Source: Azorinus chamasolen (taxonomy: Eukaryota; Mollusca; Bivalvia; Cardiida; Solecurtidae). From it: 64,000 bases of DNA. The DNA is taken from contig OY755242.1 in the NCBI GenBank assembly GCA_963576725.1, positions 30,154,225-30,218,224 on the forward strand, given 5' to 3'. The notes beneath the pieces were generated by a model. The model ran no database searches, was not told the DNA's origin, and was given only the letters and a program-made list of their open reading frames with translations. The position numbers and the translations under genes are program-made. This document shows, piece after piece, positions 40,175 to 50,859 of this stretch. Each line of letters starts with the position of its first letter. The stretch's first letter is position 1.

Positions 40175-40815
40175 TAACATAACTAAACTGAAAATCAAAA
40201 TCTTACAAAATTTCGTGATGACACTATTCAGTTGTGCGCAAAAGTACATGTTTTACAGAAAAATATTATGCAACTTGCTTACCGAAGTGTACATTAACTC
40301 GCTGCCATTTCACAACATTTCGGTCTACCGGTAGTGAAAAAATGTCTGACGATTACTTCTAAAGTAATCCAAGTTTCAAAGGTACGGTAAAAGTTGACGT
40401 GTTTTCACATCCGGAATTCTGTTTGTATTGCTTGCGGTATTTTGCGTTGCCATAAAAAATAACGCAGAAATTATTACCTCTTTGATATAACATATTCTGG
40501 GTAGCAAACAATAGGAAAGTCATGATAGTACTGACTTGAAAGTACCTTCTCGAGTAACATTGTAAAGTAAGTCAAACTAAACATCAAAAGGTAGATTAAA
40601 GTTGAATATGTTTGAGATCAGTACCAAAAAAGTAATCATAAAATAGAGATAAAGTGATTCCTGCTACAGTATACTGAAGAAGAATACAAAAAAGAAGAAT
40701 ATGTACGGCATTGGACTGCCAAAGGCAAAACTACCAAACCATCTTCACCTTATCAGACAGTAATTGTTGCTGCTCCACATCAAAAGTGATGGCTAATAAA
40801 AGAGTGTAGGCCTGT
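40175..40815. other. No feature recognised
   Basis: AT-rich DNA, with no supportable gene or repeat. Confidence 0.45.
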
Positions 40816-40819
40816 AATG

Positions 40820-40920
40820 CAGGGCCGTACCTAGAAAATATTTGCTGGGGGGGGGGGGGCTAGTTGGGGGGGGGGGGGGGGCACGGGAGGGGTGTTCCCT
40901 CCCGGTAGTCGAAATTTTTT
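40820..40920. mobile_element. G-rich element terminus
   Basis: CAGGGCCGTACCTAGAAAAT followed by two poly-G runs (40847-40859, 40866-40881) and GGGGTGTTCCCTCCCGG. Related termini in inverse: ACCTGGGTACGGGCCTG at 45569, and CCCTGGCTACGCCTATG at 44968. A third style, GGGGCGGATCCAGG, is at 62957. Confidence 0.7.
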
Positions 40921-41339
40921 GGTATGCCGCTTTGAATGGTGCAATTTCCTGCTATCTGAATCACTCTATTAAGATATAATTTTATGTTAGGCCTATAATA
41001 TAGAAAATCGGCTCCTTTTTACACCTGGATTTCAGTGTATAGACTTAAAGCATGATGAATGATCACCAATGTTTCAATGCAGGGACTTCATACAATTATA
41101 CTAACACCAAAAGTTGTGATCAAGGCTAAAAATTTTTTTGCGATTGACAGACACGCATATGAACATGATTAAAGTTTTTTGCCATTGGCAGACAGACAGA
41201 CACTTGATTATGCTTAAAGGTTTTTTTGCCATGGACAGACTCTGCATTATTCATCTCAGAACTAGCATCCGCTTATGTCTTTATTCTAAATGTGAAAATA
41301 ACCCTGATCAAAACTACAAACATCAAATGTTACAGTTTA

Positions 41340-41390
41340 CCAAGTGGGTCATGATGGCCCTTAATTATTCGCTCACCTGGTTATAACAGA
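41340..41390 (-). mobile_element. Minisatellite-element terminus fragment
   Basis: GGTCATGATGGCCCTTAATT, then TCGCTCACCTGG, the inverse of the border at 1285-1325. Confidence 0.65.
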
Positions 41391-41618
41391 TTTATGTATA
41401 CAATGAAAAAGACACACATATATATACACCATTTTGCACATGATGTTACTTACTTCAGTTAGATCTACATCCAGTTCTGTGGAGAGAGCTAACTCTGCAT
41501 TAAAACATATAAAAACAAATCAAGTTCCGCGATGAAAATAAATAAATTTACATGTAATGCACTGGCATTAATACATTGACATTGATATCAAGGAGGTTAT
41601 AAATCTCTATGCGACAAG

Positions 41619-42662
41619 AAGTGCTGAAATTCTTACCCGGTTATAACCGTTTACGAAATGGCGATTAACCGGTTACAAAATCCGTAACCCGTTAACCGGA
41701 CTGGTTACTTTCCTTAGTTTGCTAGTAGAGTGCTAAAGGCTACAACAGTCATAAAAAGACTTTTAAATTTGTTTTCATGTTCAATAAAATGGTTGAAGTA
41801 TATATATATTTGTTTCAAAATCATTTCATTTGTTGGTTGTTCTATTTAGTACATAAAACAGATCAATTTTATTCTTTTTCATTTGTAGTAATTTTTTAAA
41901 AGTCGTTGGTCTGAAAGATTTCGAAAGATTTGTAATGAAAACATCAGTTTAACTTGATTATGATAAGACGTTCATATAATGATAAAATATGTCATCAAAA
42001 TTCAAGTTATTTTCTCAAGTTTGAGGTCACGCTCGGTTTATGCAGCGCTTCCCGCAATACATCTATACTTAGTATTTTGAGACGGTATCTGCAGTCAGGG
42101 CAACTGTTCTGTACACTCAGCTGATAGTTGTAAACAATGCAGAAATACATATGTTTGAAGTTTGAACATCTGTGACAGTTCCTGTGGGCAGAATATCAAT
42201 ATAACCACCCAAGTGATAATTATGAGCATAAATTATATCCATAATAACAATGGTCATTTTCATTGCTCTTTCATCATATGTTGATATATGCAGTCGAATT
42301 TTAGTACAAAGATTTACGTGGGATATTCTGCTGAAATAACTGATTTGGTTATTTCATTGCAATTATTTTAGTTTAATACCTTGCATTCAGTTATGTATAA
42401 AGCGAGTGTAGATGATCATGATACGGTGTTGGGAGAGGAACCCAATAAGCAATTTTGCCGTCGTGTCCCTTTCCCTTTGTGTTTGTTCAATATACATGCA
42501 AATAATTACAAATAAAATATGTCTAAACCAAAGATTTATGGTGTACCCAAGTGGTGTACCCAAGTTTTAATGATTGTGTGACAGAGCTCCGATTAACCGG
42601 TTAATCGCGATTAATAGTCCCGATTAACCGGTTACAAATTTCCAGTGACCGTTTCAGCACTA
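41619..42662. mobile_element. hAT-type non-autonomous transposon, 1,044 bp, 8-bp target duplication
   Basis: GCGACAAG precedes it (41611-41618) and follows it (42663-42670). Ends: AAGTGCTGAAATTC at the left and, inverted from the right, TAGTGCTGAAACGG. Subterminal ACCGGTTAATCG/CGATTAACCGGTTA blocks occur at both ends. No transposase ORF. The right 640 bp, minus strand, recur at 63668-64000. Confidence 0.92.
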
Positions 42663-42849
42663 GCGACAAGACATCCTCCTAGGCTGCAGTTTAGTATAAT
42701 TGAAAATAAATAAATGCAAGTGTTTAGGTGATCGTGAGACTGTTAGAAAGTGTCAGACTGTGTTCTATACTCTTTGTCCTTCAGCGTGGCTGCTATAATT
42801 AATAAGTTCAATGAAATGTCTTCAGCTGGGTCAATATCTTAGATCTACT

Positions 42850-43212
42850 CCAATTACCAAATAAATGTCCTGAAATGGTCAAAATTTAATGAGTGAAAAG
42901 TCCACCCAAACATCACCAGAAACCGCCAAAGCACACGAAATTTCCAAACTTTTCTCGGGGAAGACCTCCGACGAGAAGGGGTTCTGTTTCCTCTCATGCT
43001 CTCTCCTCCTTCCTGCCTTCGGCACTTGGCCCTTGCCTTCGGTGCGGGCTTCGTTATATCATTTCCTCTAGCAAAATCGATGCATAGGTACTGTTTATAA
43101 AATACCATGCACTTTTAGCATGCTACTTTGATCTAAGCACATAATGCTCGACATACGCGAGGAGTGCTTGTCTAAGCATTCAAATTCACTAAATTCAAGG
43201 AGCTTCCGAGGG
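42850..43212 (-). repeat. Block shared with 63075-63440
   Basis: Inverse strand: GCTTAGACAAGCACTCCTCG, CATTATGTGCTTAGA, TTTTATAAACAGTAC, GCCGAAGGCAGGAAGGAGG. The matching block at 63106-63350 keeps the same order and is likewise followed about 0.5 kb later by the hAT end. Confidence 0.85.
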
Positions 43213-44800
43213 GGCTTTAAGCTTGTATTATCATCACAATTCTTTTGAAATCTTTCTGAACAACGAACATCGATCGGTTTGATGTGCTTACTAGAACAAC
43301 CAACACATAAAATACTTTTGAAACAAATTCATATACTTCAGCAGTTTTATTGAACACTTTTAGGATGTATTGACTTCACAACAGCAAGTGCTACTTAATT
43401 GTGAGGCGGCCGTAAGAAGTCGTCCCGTACTTCATTCTCAGTGTTGTTATATTTTCTGGTCCTTCGGGATCATTAGTTTTAATGTTATTAGTTTTGAAAA
43501 TTGAATACTGTTTAAGCCGGTGCTAGAGCGCGTGAGTAGTGTTGCACTTTTAATTACTACTCATGAACAGACTTAACAAAACCGAGCCATCAATTTTCTT
43601 TTTGCATTGCTACTTTTACTTTCGAAGGATCTCCTACTTTCAGGATATAAAAATCAATTTAAAAGTTTTTTTATGACCGTCGTAACCTTTAGCACTCTAC
43701 TGACAAACTGAGGGAAGTAACCAACCCGGTTAACCGGTTACGCATTTTGAAACAGGTTAATCGCCATTTCGTAATCGGCAACAGTTAACCGGATAATCGT
43801 TACAGCATAAGTTCCTACACTGACAGCTCAAATTTCAGAACATTTAACTGAGTGGAGATCTATTCGTAGAAAGTTAAACAGCAGCGAGCCTAGATCTTAC
43901 TGTAAGTCACATGTAGGTTCAATTGCTAACTATTACATGAGTTTTTATTTCAAAGATCTAGATCTACTCCTGCTTTCATTTAGATTTAAATTTAATAAGA
44001 TCTAGCATTACTTAGATCCTACAGATCCAGATTAAGATATGCTTTAAAGTAATATAACTGTAGATCATCGCTTACAGGAGTAGATCAATTGATGTAGAAA
44101 TTTAAACTTCAATAGTATTAGATCTATATGCGCAACCACTTTGAAAGAAAAAAGTATCTAGCCTAGATCTAAAGATCTAGATCCAAATAAATCTAGTCGT
44201 CGTTATCTCAGGATCAGCAATGAAAAGAAACATTCGCCAAAATACTAGGACAAGCCACCATGTTCAAAGTCTTGAAAAATTATACCTCTCAGCAAGAGAC
44301 GGAAGTGATAAAATATTCAATAGAAACATGAACAAATCAAAGTTCCTCTGAGACGACGAAATCGTCAACATGTGACGATTTTCAAAGCAAACTTTCAGTC
44401 ACTCATGCCTCTTCTTCTCATGCTTCTGAAAGGGTTTCGGGTTCTCTTGGAGTACGTTTTCTAGATATAGGAACTCTCGATATCAAAAGCAGACTCAGGA
44501 TGTCAGATTCCTAGACGTTGACGGTTCTCTGTACTTAGTACACGATTTGAACCACTGATGGGGTTGGGTCGCGCCTCTATAGCTCATCACCGCCTGACGA
44601 GACCTCCTGGGAGATCCATACAGTTAATTTACACACTATTAAGTATTATCCAAACATCATATGAAATATTCTTTATTGTAACTTACAAATGTGTGGATGA
44701 TGACGAGGTTGGATTGTGCATTCGAAGTGAAACTATATAGGCACTTAAATGTATTCATTTCCGAAACATCCTGAACTTCCAATGAAAAGGGGTATATGTT
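43213..44800. other. Unassigned; cluster of AGATCT motifs
   Basis: Apart from the hAT end (43643-43812), no element is recognised. Between 43910 and 44200, AGATCT or TAGATC recurs about a dozen times (for example AAAGATCTAGATCTACTCC), giving a local low-complexity character. Confidence 0.45.
43643..43812 (-). mobile_element. Inverted copy of the hAT left end
   Basis: The inverse of this stretch matches 41625-41790 block for block: ACGAAATGGCGATTAACC, CGGTTAACCGG, GGTTACTT, CAGTAGAGTGCTAAAGG, AAACTTTTAAATT. A second hAT end without a visible partner or target duplication. Confidence 0.85.
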
Positions 44801-44859
44801 AACAAGACTTTGTCCAAAATAGATCTAATTTGCCAAGACATGCCATCTAAATTTCTATA

Positions 44860-44985
44860 TTTCCCGGGGGAGGTCCCCCGAACCCCCGCCGGTGGGAGGG
44901 GGAACCCCCTCCCACACTCTCCCCCGCTCGGCACTTCGTGCCTCGATGTGCGTATGATTTTTAAAACCCTGGCTACGCCTATGCA
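44860..44985. mobile_element. G/C-rich element terminus
   Basis: CCCGGGGGAGGTCCCCCG, GGTGGGAGGGGGAACCCCCT, then TTAAAACCCTGGCTACGCCT. It could pair with the terminus at 40820, but no target duplication is visible. Confidence 0.55.
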
Positions 44986-45525
44986 ATCGGCCTGGGGACG
45001 AAGATCATTTTTACTTTTTTATCATTCGAAATGTTAGAGTTATTTTTTCTTTACTAGTTACTGATCAATGTCAGTAAAACGCTTATTGGTCGAAGTGCAT
45101 ACTGCTTTTTGTAGCTATGCTATAGCGTCTTGAAACGTCATTCCCGTCATCTTAATTTTGCGACAATGTTTCCTCGCTTAATTAATACATGCGGTATTTG
45201 TGGAAATGCAGCAATTTGCATTTTGACACGACTGGTTCCTGAACAAATTATTTGCTAAACTCCAGTATAGCAAAAACTGGAACCAACTCGTGATTACGTA
45301 ATTCGGGTGTTCTCCGCTGGGAGTTCCCCTGATTTGTCCATACTAAAATAGGCCAAGCGTAGACCACAGCATGACAGGTGGCCTGTCTGTGTAGATAACT
45401 AAAAGATAATCTCCCCGAGGTAGGAAAATATCAGTCACTAAAAATTGCCTTCGTAAAATTCAAAGCGGTAGATCTAGCTGAAAACTAAAAAGGGGCCCAT
45501 TAACAAAAATGGTATCTTGGCAGCC
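44986..45525. other. No feature recognised
   Basis: Mixed-composition DNA, with no supportable call. Confidence 0.4.
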
Positions 45526-45590
45526 AGCTGGGGGGGGGGGGGGGGGACGGGCCCCCGAGCCCCCCCACCTGGGTACGGGCCTGTAATGTA
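45526..45590. mobile_element. G-run element terminus
   Basis: CAGCTGG followed by 16 G, ACGGGCCCCCGAGCCCCC, ACCTGGGTACGGGCCTG. Confidence 0.65.
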
Positions 45591-45604
45591 TGTGTATATA
45601 TGCA

Positions 45605-45925
45605 TGTACAACAAGAGAGACATGGTGGCCCTGATATCGCTCACCAGACAACCAGAGGAAAAGATTTTCAAAGTTATCACTAGATCTATATGTTTCTATA
45701 GAAAACTGGCCGTCCCTGGGGCGGGACCTCATTTGACCCCAGGCACATGATTTATATAATTTTTGTACAGGACTTCAGGACAATGTTATGTGCCAAATAT
45801 AAAAACTGAGAACCTTCCGGTTTCAGAGGAGAATAACTTCAAAGTTTTCACAATAGGTTTCTAGATAAAACAAGGTACCTCTGGGACACGATCAATTTTG
45901 GCCCAGGGGCATAATTAAGTTAGCA
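45605..45925 (+). repeat. Minisatellite-type element, two units
   Basis: Border CAAGAGAGACATGGTGGCCC then CGCTCACCAGACAACCAGAG. Units contain AACTGGCCGTCCCTGGGG and GCATAATT; the same family as 55683-56900. Confidence 0.75.
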
Positions 45926-45959
45926 TCAATGCTTGGGTGGCCAATAGTATACCCGAACT

Positions 45960-46040
45960 TTACCGAAGTTTGCAATGATCAAGGCTGTTTGCATGGCTCA
46001 TTTGGCAATCATCAAGGCTGTTTGCACGGCTCAGTTGGCT
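45960..46040 (+). repeat. Short tandem duplication
   Basis: ATGATCAAGGCTGTTTGC.CGGCTCA-type unit of about 36 bp, twice. Confidence 0.7.
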
Positions 46041-46367
46041 AAGCCTATGCTTTTAAAGTTCGATTATCTTAAACCCTTGCCGGCTATTCGCGACAAATAT
46101 CTTTCGCAAAGAGCTCCCAAGGATCCAGATCAGATGCTGAGCAACTCGACGTCTAATCCAGATCCATGCTGTCCGTAAATCGGTCTATTGTTTCGCAACG
46201 TTGGCTGATTTCGGACACTTTTAAAATGAAGCAGACGAGAGTTTCAGCAGACAACATTAATTGCTGTAGGCGAGGGGTTAATTACTTTTATTAACTTGTC
46301 AATTGTTAACAGTAAGAGTCACGATTTGACTACTCCCAACACTGATGGGGTATTGTACATGTATATA

Positions 46368-46575
46368 CAGTAGAACCCCTCTAAACCGGACGTTAAAGTT
46401 GGTATAGATATCGGTTTTGGAGACAAGTGGCAGCTTAATGCAGGGTGAAAGTCATGCAGTAAGCTCCTCTATATAGGAGCTGTTTGCACGACTTTTACCT
46501 TGTATTAAGCAGCCATCTGCCTAAAAGTGTCTAAATTCTTCTCTACTAAAATTCCGGTTTAGAGGAGGTTTACTG
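46368..46575. mobile_element. H palindromic MITE, complete
   Basis: CAGTAGAACCCCTCTAAACC to TTTAGAGGAGGTTTACTG, 208 bp, TA on both sides. Core TAAGCTCCTCTATATAGGAG, then CTG. Confidence 0.93.
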
Positions 46576-46784
46576 TAGTGTTTTATTGTATATGTGCTTT
46601 AGGACCTTTTGATAGACTGACCTGGTCAAATGAGTTCTTCCGTTAAATAAAGTCGTTGTAGTTGTTATTATTATGTTTAATTAATTTACATGTATCTGGT
46701 AATACTGGCGGATACACAGCATGTACTATGCAATTTTGTTTCACATATAAACAGCCAAAGAGAGTTATACCAACACATTCTCCG

Positions 46785-47005
46785 TACTATTCCAGCTCAG
46801 TGGTCATTTTCCTAATATAACATAGAATGTGAATGAGCGAGTTCGACGGTTCATCTCAGCATTCGAATTCACTTTCCCTATATGAACGTGAATGTCGATT
46901 GTCGAGCTATACATTCCAGCTCGATATTCATTTTCCATATAGATCTATAAACTCGAATGTCGATTTCTACATTCCAGCACAACATTCAATTTCTCTGTAT
47001 GACCC
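46785..47005 (+). repeat. Degenerate tandem repeat of about 60 bp
   Basis: Units share ACATTCCAGC(T/A)C and ATTCA.TTTCC.TATA (46788, 46856, 46910, 46972). The 137-codon ORF here results from this repeat plus the microsatellite. Confidence 0.75.
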
Positions 47006-47033
47006 AGGTTTGGATCCATGTTTTCAGCTGAAT

Positions 47034-47049
47034 GCGCACGCGCGCGCGC

Positions 47050-47098
<49 letters not shown>

Positions 47099-47109
47099 GG
47101 GGGGGGGGG
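47034..47109 (+). repeat. Compound microsatellite (CG)n(TG)n(G)n
   Basis: About nine CG, about 22 TG, then 15 G in succession. Confidence 0.97.
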
Positions 47110-47357
47110 TTAGATTTGTAAAAAGTTGGATGGATGACATCACTAGTGTCTTTGTGATGCATGTTGAGAAAGAGCGTAATTGGCAGTTAGGCAGTTGCAT
47201 ATCTTGTAATACATGTATGAGTCATGCAGGAAACACCGTATACTAAACACACAACCGCCTGAACAGCACCACGACGAAAAACAGTAAATATACATGTATA
47301 TAATAGCCACAAAGAGACGAACAAAGACATAACAAACAAGCAAATTCATAGAATTGA

Positions 47358-48786
47358 TATCCCCTGCCAAAGGTATTACAAAGGGGACATGTGCTTTGTT
47401 GTATTACAAAAAGTATAGACCTAGACTGGCTGCCGCGTCTCGGCTATGGTATCTGATCCAGTCTACCACGTTTTGCATTAGTTGTAATCTGTATATACAG
47501 TAAAACCTCTCTATAACGGCCACTAAATTACATCAAGTAGTGTGTGGTAAAGACAGGTGACTGCTTAAAGCAAGGTGGAAGTAAAACAGAACACTCCTAT
47601 AGGAGCGTTTTGATCTACTTTCACCTTGCTTTAAGCAGCCACCTGCCCTAAATATCAACTAATTAACACAATTTAGTGGCCGTTATAGGTTTGTTTTTTA
47701 CTGTACTATACAGTTGAATCATTACATATCCGATTGGGCGTTGCATTGGTGTTGTGGTTGCTGATCTGTTTCTGAACTGTTTGAATCATAAGGCCTATTT
47801 TATCTAGACACTGTTTGAATATGAATGCTGTATAAAGCATAATTCAAGTACTTAATACAAAACAGTATTGAACAGTATCCGTCTGTTTTCAACAGGGGGT
47901 AAGGGCAATACATATATGATTTTTGTGAATCAAAGGGGAATAACTCCTACAAGTCGCACGCCATCTGAACATGTAATACATGGGAACAATGCCATGGCAA
48001 TAACAACTATTCATGTTGAGTTTCACTGAATTCTGTAAATCCATTACAGAGATAAAGCATTGGACGGAAAATATGTGATTTTTGATAATCAAAGGGCATA
48101 ACTTCTAAATGTTACAAGTGACCTGGAAAAGTAATACCTGGGAACGTTGCCCCCAGTGATAACAAATATGTATGTCAAGTTTCATTGAGTTCGGTCAATC
48201 TGTAACATAGATATAGCATCGGTTGGAGAAAAAAATGTCATTTTTGCGTATAACAGGGCAATAACTCCTAAATGCTGCAAGCGATCTGGAAAAGTAATAC
48301 ATGGGAATAATGCCTCAGTTATAACAAATATTCATGTCAAGTTTAATTGAATTCTATTAATCCGTTACAGAGATATGGCATCAGACGGGGGAAAGTCATT
48401 TTAGCGTATAAAAGTGCAATAACTCCTAAATGCGACGAGCGATCTGGAAATGTAATACATGGGAACGATGCCCCAGTGATAACAAATATAAATGTCTAGT
48501 TTCATTGAATTCTGTCAATCCGTTATAGAGATATGACACCGGACGGGAAAAATATGTAATTTTTTCGTATAAAAGGGCAATAACTCCTAAATGCCGAAAG
48601 CGATCTGGAAAAGTAATATATGGAAACGGTGCCCCAGTGATAACATATATTCATGTCAAGTTACATTGAATTCTGTCAATCATTTACAGAGATATGACAT
48701 CGGACGGAAACTGGACGGACGGAAACTTGACGGACGGAAAGACGGACAAACCCAAAACAATATCACTCTGCCTTTGGCAGGGGATA
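47358..48786 (+). mobile_element. Minisatellite-bearing element with 16-bp inverted termini
   Basis: TATCCCCTGCCAAAGG at 47358-47373 is the exact inverse of CCTTTGGCAGGGGATA at 48771-48786. Inside are about five units of about 177 bp (AATAACTCCTAAATGC, ATCTGGAAAAGTAATAC, GTTTCATTGAATTCTG), then GACGGACGGAAA tracts. A C MITE is nested at 47498-47703. The overall plan (flank, tandem core, purine tract) recalls the pearl/CvE elements described in bivalves. Confidence 0.85.
47498..47703. mobile_element. C palindromic MITE nested in the minisatellite element
   Basis: CAGTAAAACCTCTCTATAAC to GTTTTTTACTG. AGAACACTCCTATAGGAGC core, arms slightly worn. Confidence 0.93.
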
Positions 48787-49006
48787 ACAAACAATAGGGG
48801 GAAGATGGAAGTACCGCCTTGGAACAGTCAGAGACAAATTTCACTGGGGGTTTAAACAGGTTTAGGGGCGCCCAACCTCATATCACACTTATTCCACCCC
48901 ACCCTAAAAGACAAACCGTGTAAATAAACGTACGCCCTCCCCGACTAATCTACAACAACCGCAATGGCAAATTCAGTAGTAGAGTGCATGTAAAACTAAA
49001 ACATAT

Positions 49007-49234
49007 TTAACACATTCCCTCATGACTTTTGACGACTCTATAAAAGTCATGCACTGTTTGAAAACATTGTGATAAATACAGCATTTGCTCCTATAGGAGC
49101 AAATGCTCCATTTATCACAATGGTCTCCAACTACAAAATTCTAAAAAAAATCATTTTCTCTAATTAGTGCTCCTTTTCGGTAGATATATTCAAAGATGTT
49201 GATCTAAAAATAGCCTTATCAGGGAATGGGTTAA
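49007..49234 (+). mobile_element. B palindromic MITE
   Basis: TTAACACATTCCCTC to AGGGAATGGGTTAA. Core GCATTTGCTCCTATAGGAGC, then AAATGCTCC. Confidence 0.92.
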
Positions 49235-49822
49235 GTGAAACAAACTGTATCCACCTATCGCTAGAGTGCTCAATGATTGAGCTGTAAGTTTGCAAAAGTA
49301 ATTAGATGTAAATCTAGATACGTTACACCCCGCCCTTCTAAATCCGCGCCTGTGAGCGCAAATGTTGATTTACAGGTTGACACTCACCTCACATTCCTTA
49401 TATAAAATGGATGTTGATGAGTGAGTTCTGACATTTCCAGATTATTTTCATTTCATTTTTATTAAATCGAATATACCCTATTAGTTGTCCAGTCAATGTT
49501 CACAAACATTTTGAGCCTTATTTTGAGACTCAGACTTCACATCTACAAACTAAAACAGTGTTGTAAAGTTCATTATTTCTTAACATATTTGTCTTTGCAA
49601 AGGAAGTAATTTTGTCATATGTAACCATCGTATAATTTATTTCCTTCACAAAGACATTTCTGTTGGGTTGTGTGAAAATCACACACCATTGGTTGAAGCC
49701 TGTGGTTCAGAAGCTAATAGCAAAGAAACTGCCTAATTGATCCTGCTGATGCATAAAATAAAATACACAACTATTTATGTCAGTCACCATGTTTACTGTG
49801 GTGGGAATAACGCCAATGGCGT
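49235..49822. other. No feature recognised
   Basis: AT-rich DNA, no supportable feature. Confidence 0.45.
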
Positions 49823-49823
49823 A

Positions 49824-50026
49824 CAGTAAACCCTCTCTATAACGACCACTAAATTACATCAAATAGTTTGTGTTAAAGGCATGTGGCTGCTTAAAGCAAG
49901 GTGAAAGTAAAACAGAACGCTCCTATAGGAACGTTCTGTTTTACTTTCACCTTGTTTTAAGCAGCCACCTGCCCTAATTACCAACTAATTAACATATTTA
50001 GTAACCGTTTTAGAGAGGTGTTACTG
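49824..50026. mobile_element. C palindromic MITE
   Basis: CAGTAAACCCTCTCTATAAC to GAGAGGTGTTACTG. Core AGAACGCTCCTATAGGAACG. Confidence 0.94.
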
Positions 50027-50039
50027 TATGTTTCAAGTT

Positions 50040-50239
50040 GAGTTGCATTTGAAACCATATTGAATCCAACTGAGACGCCGAGTAACTCGGCTTCTCACCA
50101 GGATCTAAAGCTGATTAAACCTTGTTCAATAGTGTCTCACAAACTTGACCTAGGTCATTTGGTCAAGTTTCTAAAAAACTTGTTTAATGACAATTTGTCA
50201 ATAATTTCTCAAATGCTTGATCGAAGCGGGGAAAGGGTT
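50040..50239. repeat. Family I element
   Basis: TTGAATCCAACTGAGACGCC, GAGTAACTCGGCTTCTCACC, then AGCGGGGAAAGGGTTAA. The centre is GCCGAGTAACTCGGC, a different palindromic tip under a TTAA-type right end. Confidence 0.65.
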
Positions 50240-50277
50240 AACCTTAACCAGGCATGGAAAAGATCATTTTCAACTAC

Positions 50278-50413
50278 ATTAGAACCTGTTTTAAGCGGCC
50301 ATTAATTTATAGGAGTTTTCTATATTGCTTTTGAAGTGCATTAAGCTGCCACTTGCCTTAGGGGCCCATAATTAGGTCCCTTTTGGTTGATCGCTTAAGA
50401 CAGTTTATACTGT
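50278..50413. mobile_element. D MITE, reduced core
   Basis: TTAGAACCTGTTTTAAGCGG to CGCTTAAGACAGTTTATACTG. Confidence 0.75.
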
Positions 50414-50431
50414 ATTTGAAGGTTCTAATAC

Positions 50432-50597
50432 AGTAAATCTGATAAACCAGAATTTAGTAAAACGTAGTTTAGTTCTGTATAGGCAGGTGGCTGCATAATG
50501 CACGATGAAAGACATGCATAAAACTCCTTTGGTAGCTTTCTGCATTACTTTCATCCTGCATTAAGCTGTCATTCATATAACAGACCGGAATTTATAC
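50432..50597. mobile_element. H MITE, right end lost
   Basis: CAGTAAATCTGATAAACCAG, GGTGGCTGCATAATGC, AAACTCCTTTGGTAGC, CCTGCATTAAGCTGTC. Confidence 0.72.
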
Positions 50598-50859
50598 TAA
50601 TTCCTTAAAATGCATTGAACTTTGATGTGCATGTAGTTCATTTTTATGTTTGCGGTTTATTGTGTATTTATCTATAACCCCAGTTAAAGCATTAAGTGAT
50701 AGCATTAAGTGATGCCATAAACACATATTTTCACTGAAATCATAAAACACAGTGTTGGTTATGTTCTATTACTCTTATGAAGACTGTCAATTTGAACTCA
50801 CACCCAAAAATACCCCTGTGATACGATATACACCTCAGCCTCAGTTTTTAACTTATTGA

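Noticed and set aside
40820..44985. A single 4.2-kb transposon bounded by CAGGGCCGTACC and GGCTACGCCTATG ends
   Set aside because: The ends are only partly alike and no target duplication could be matched.
46833..47246. 137-codon ORF on the plus strand
   Set aside because: Made of a 60-bp tandem repeat and a CG/TG/G microsatellite; no domain.
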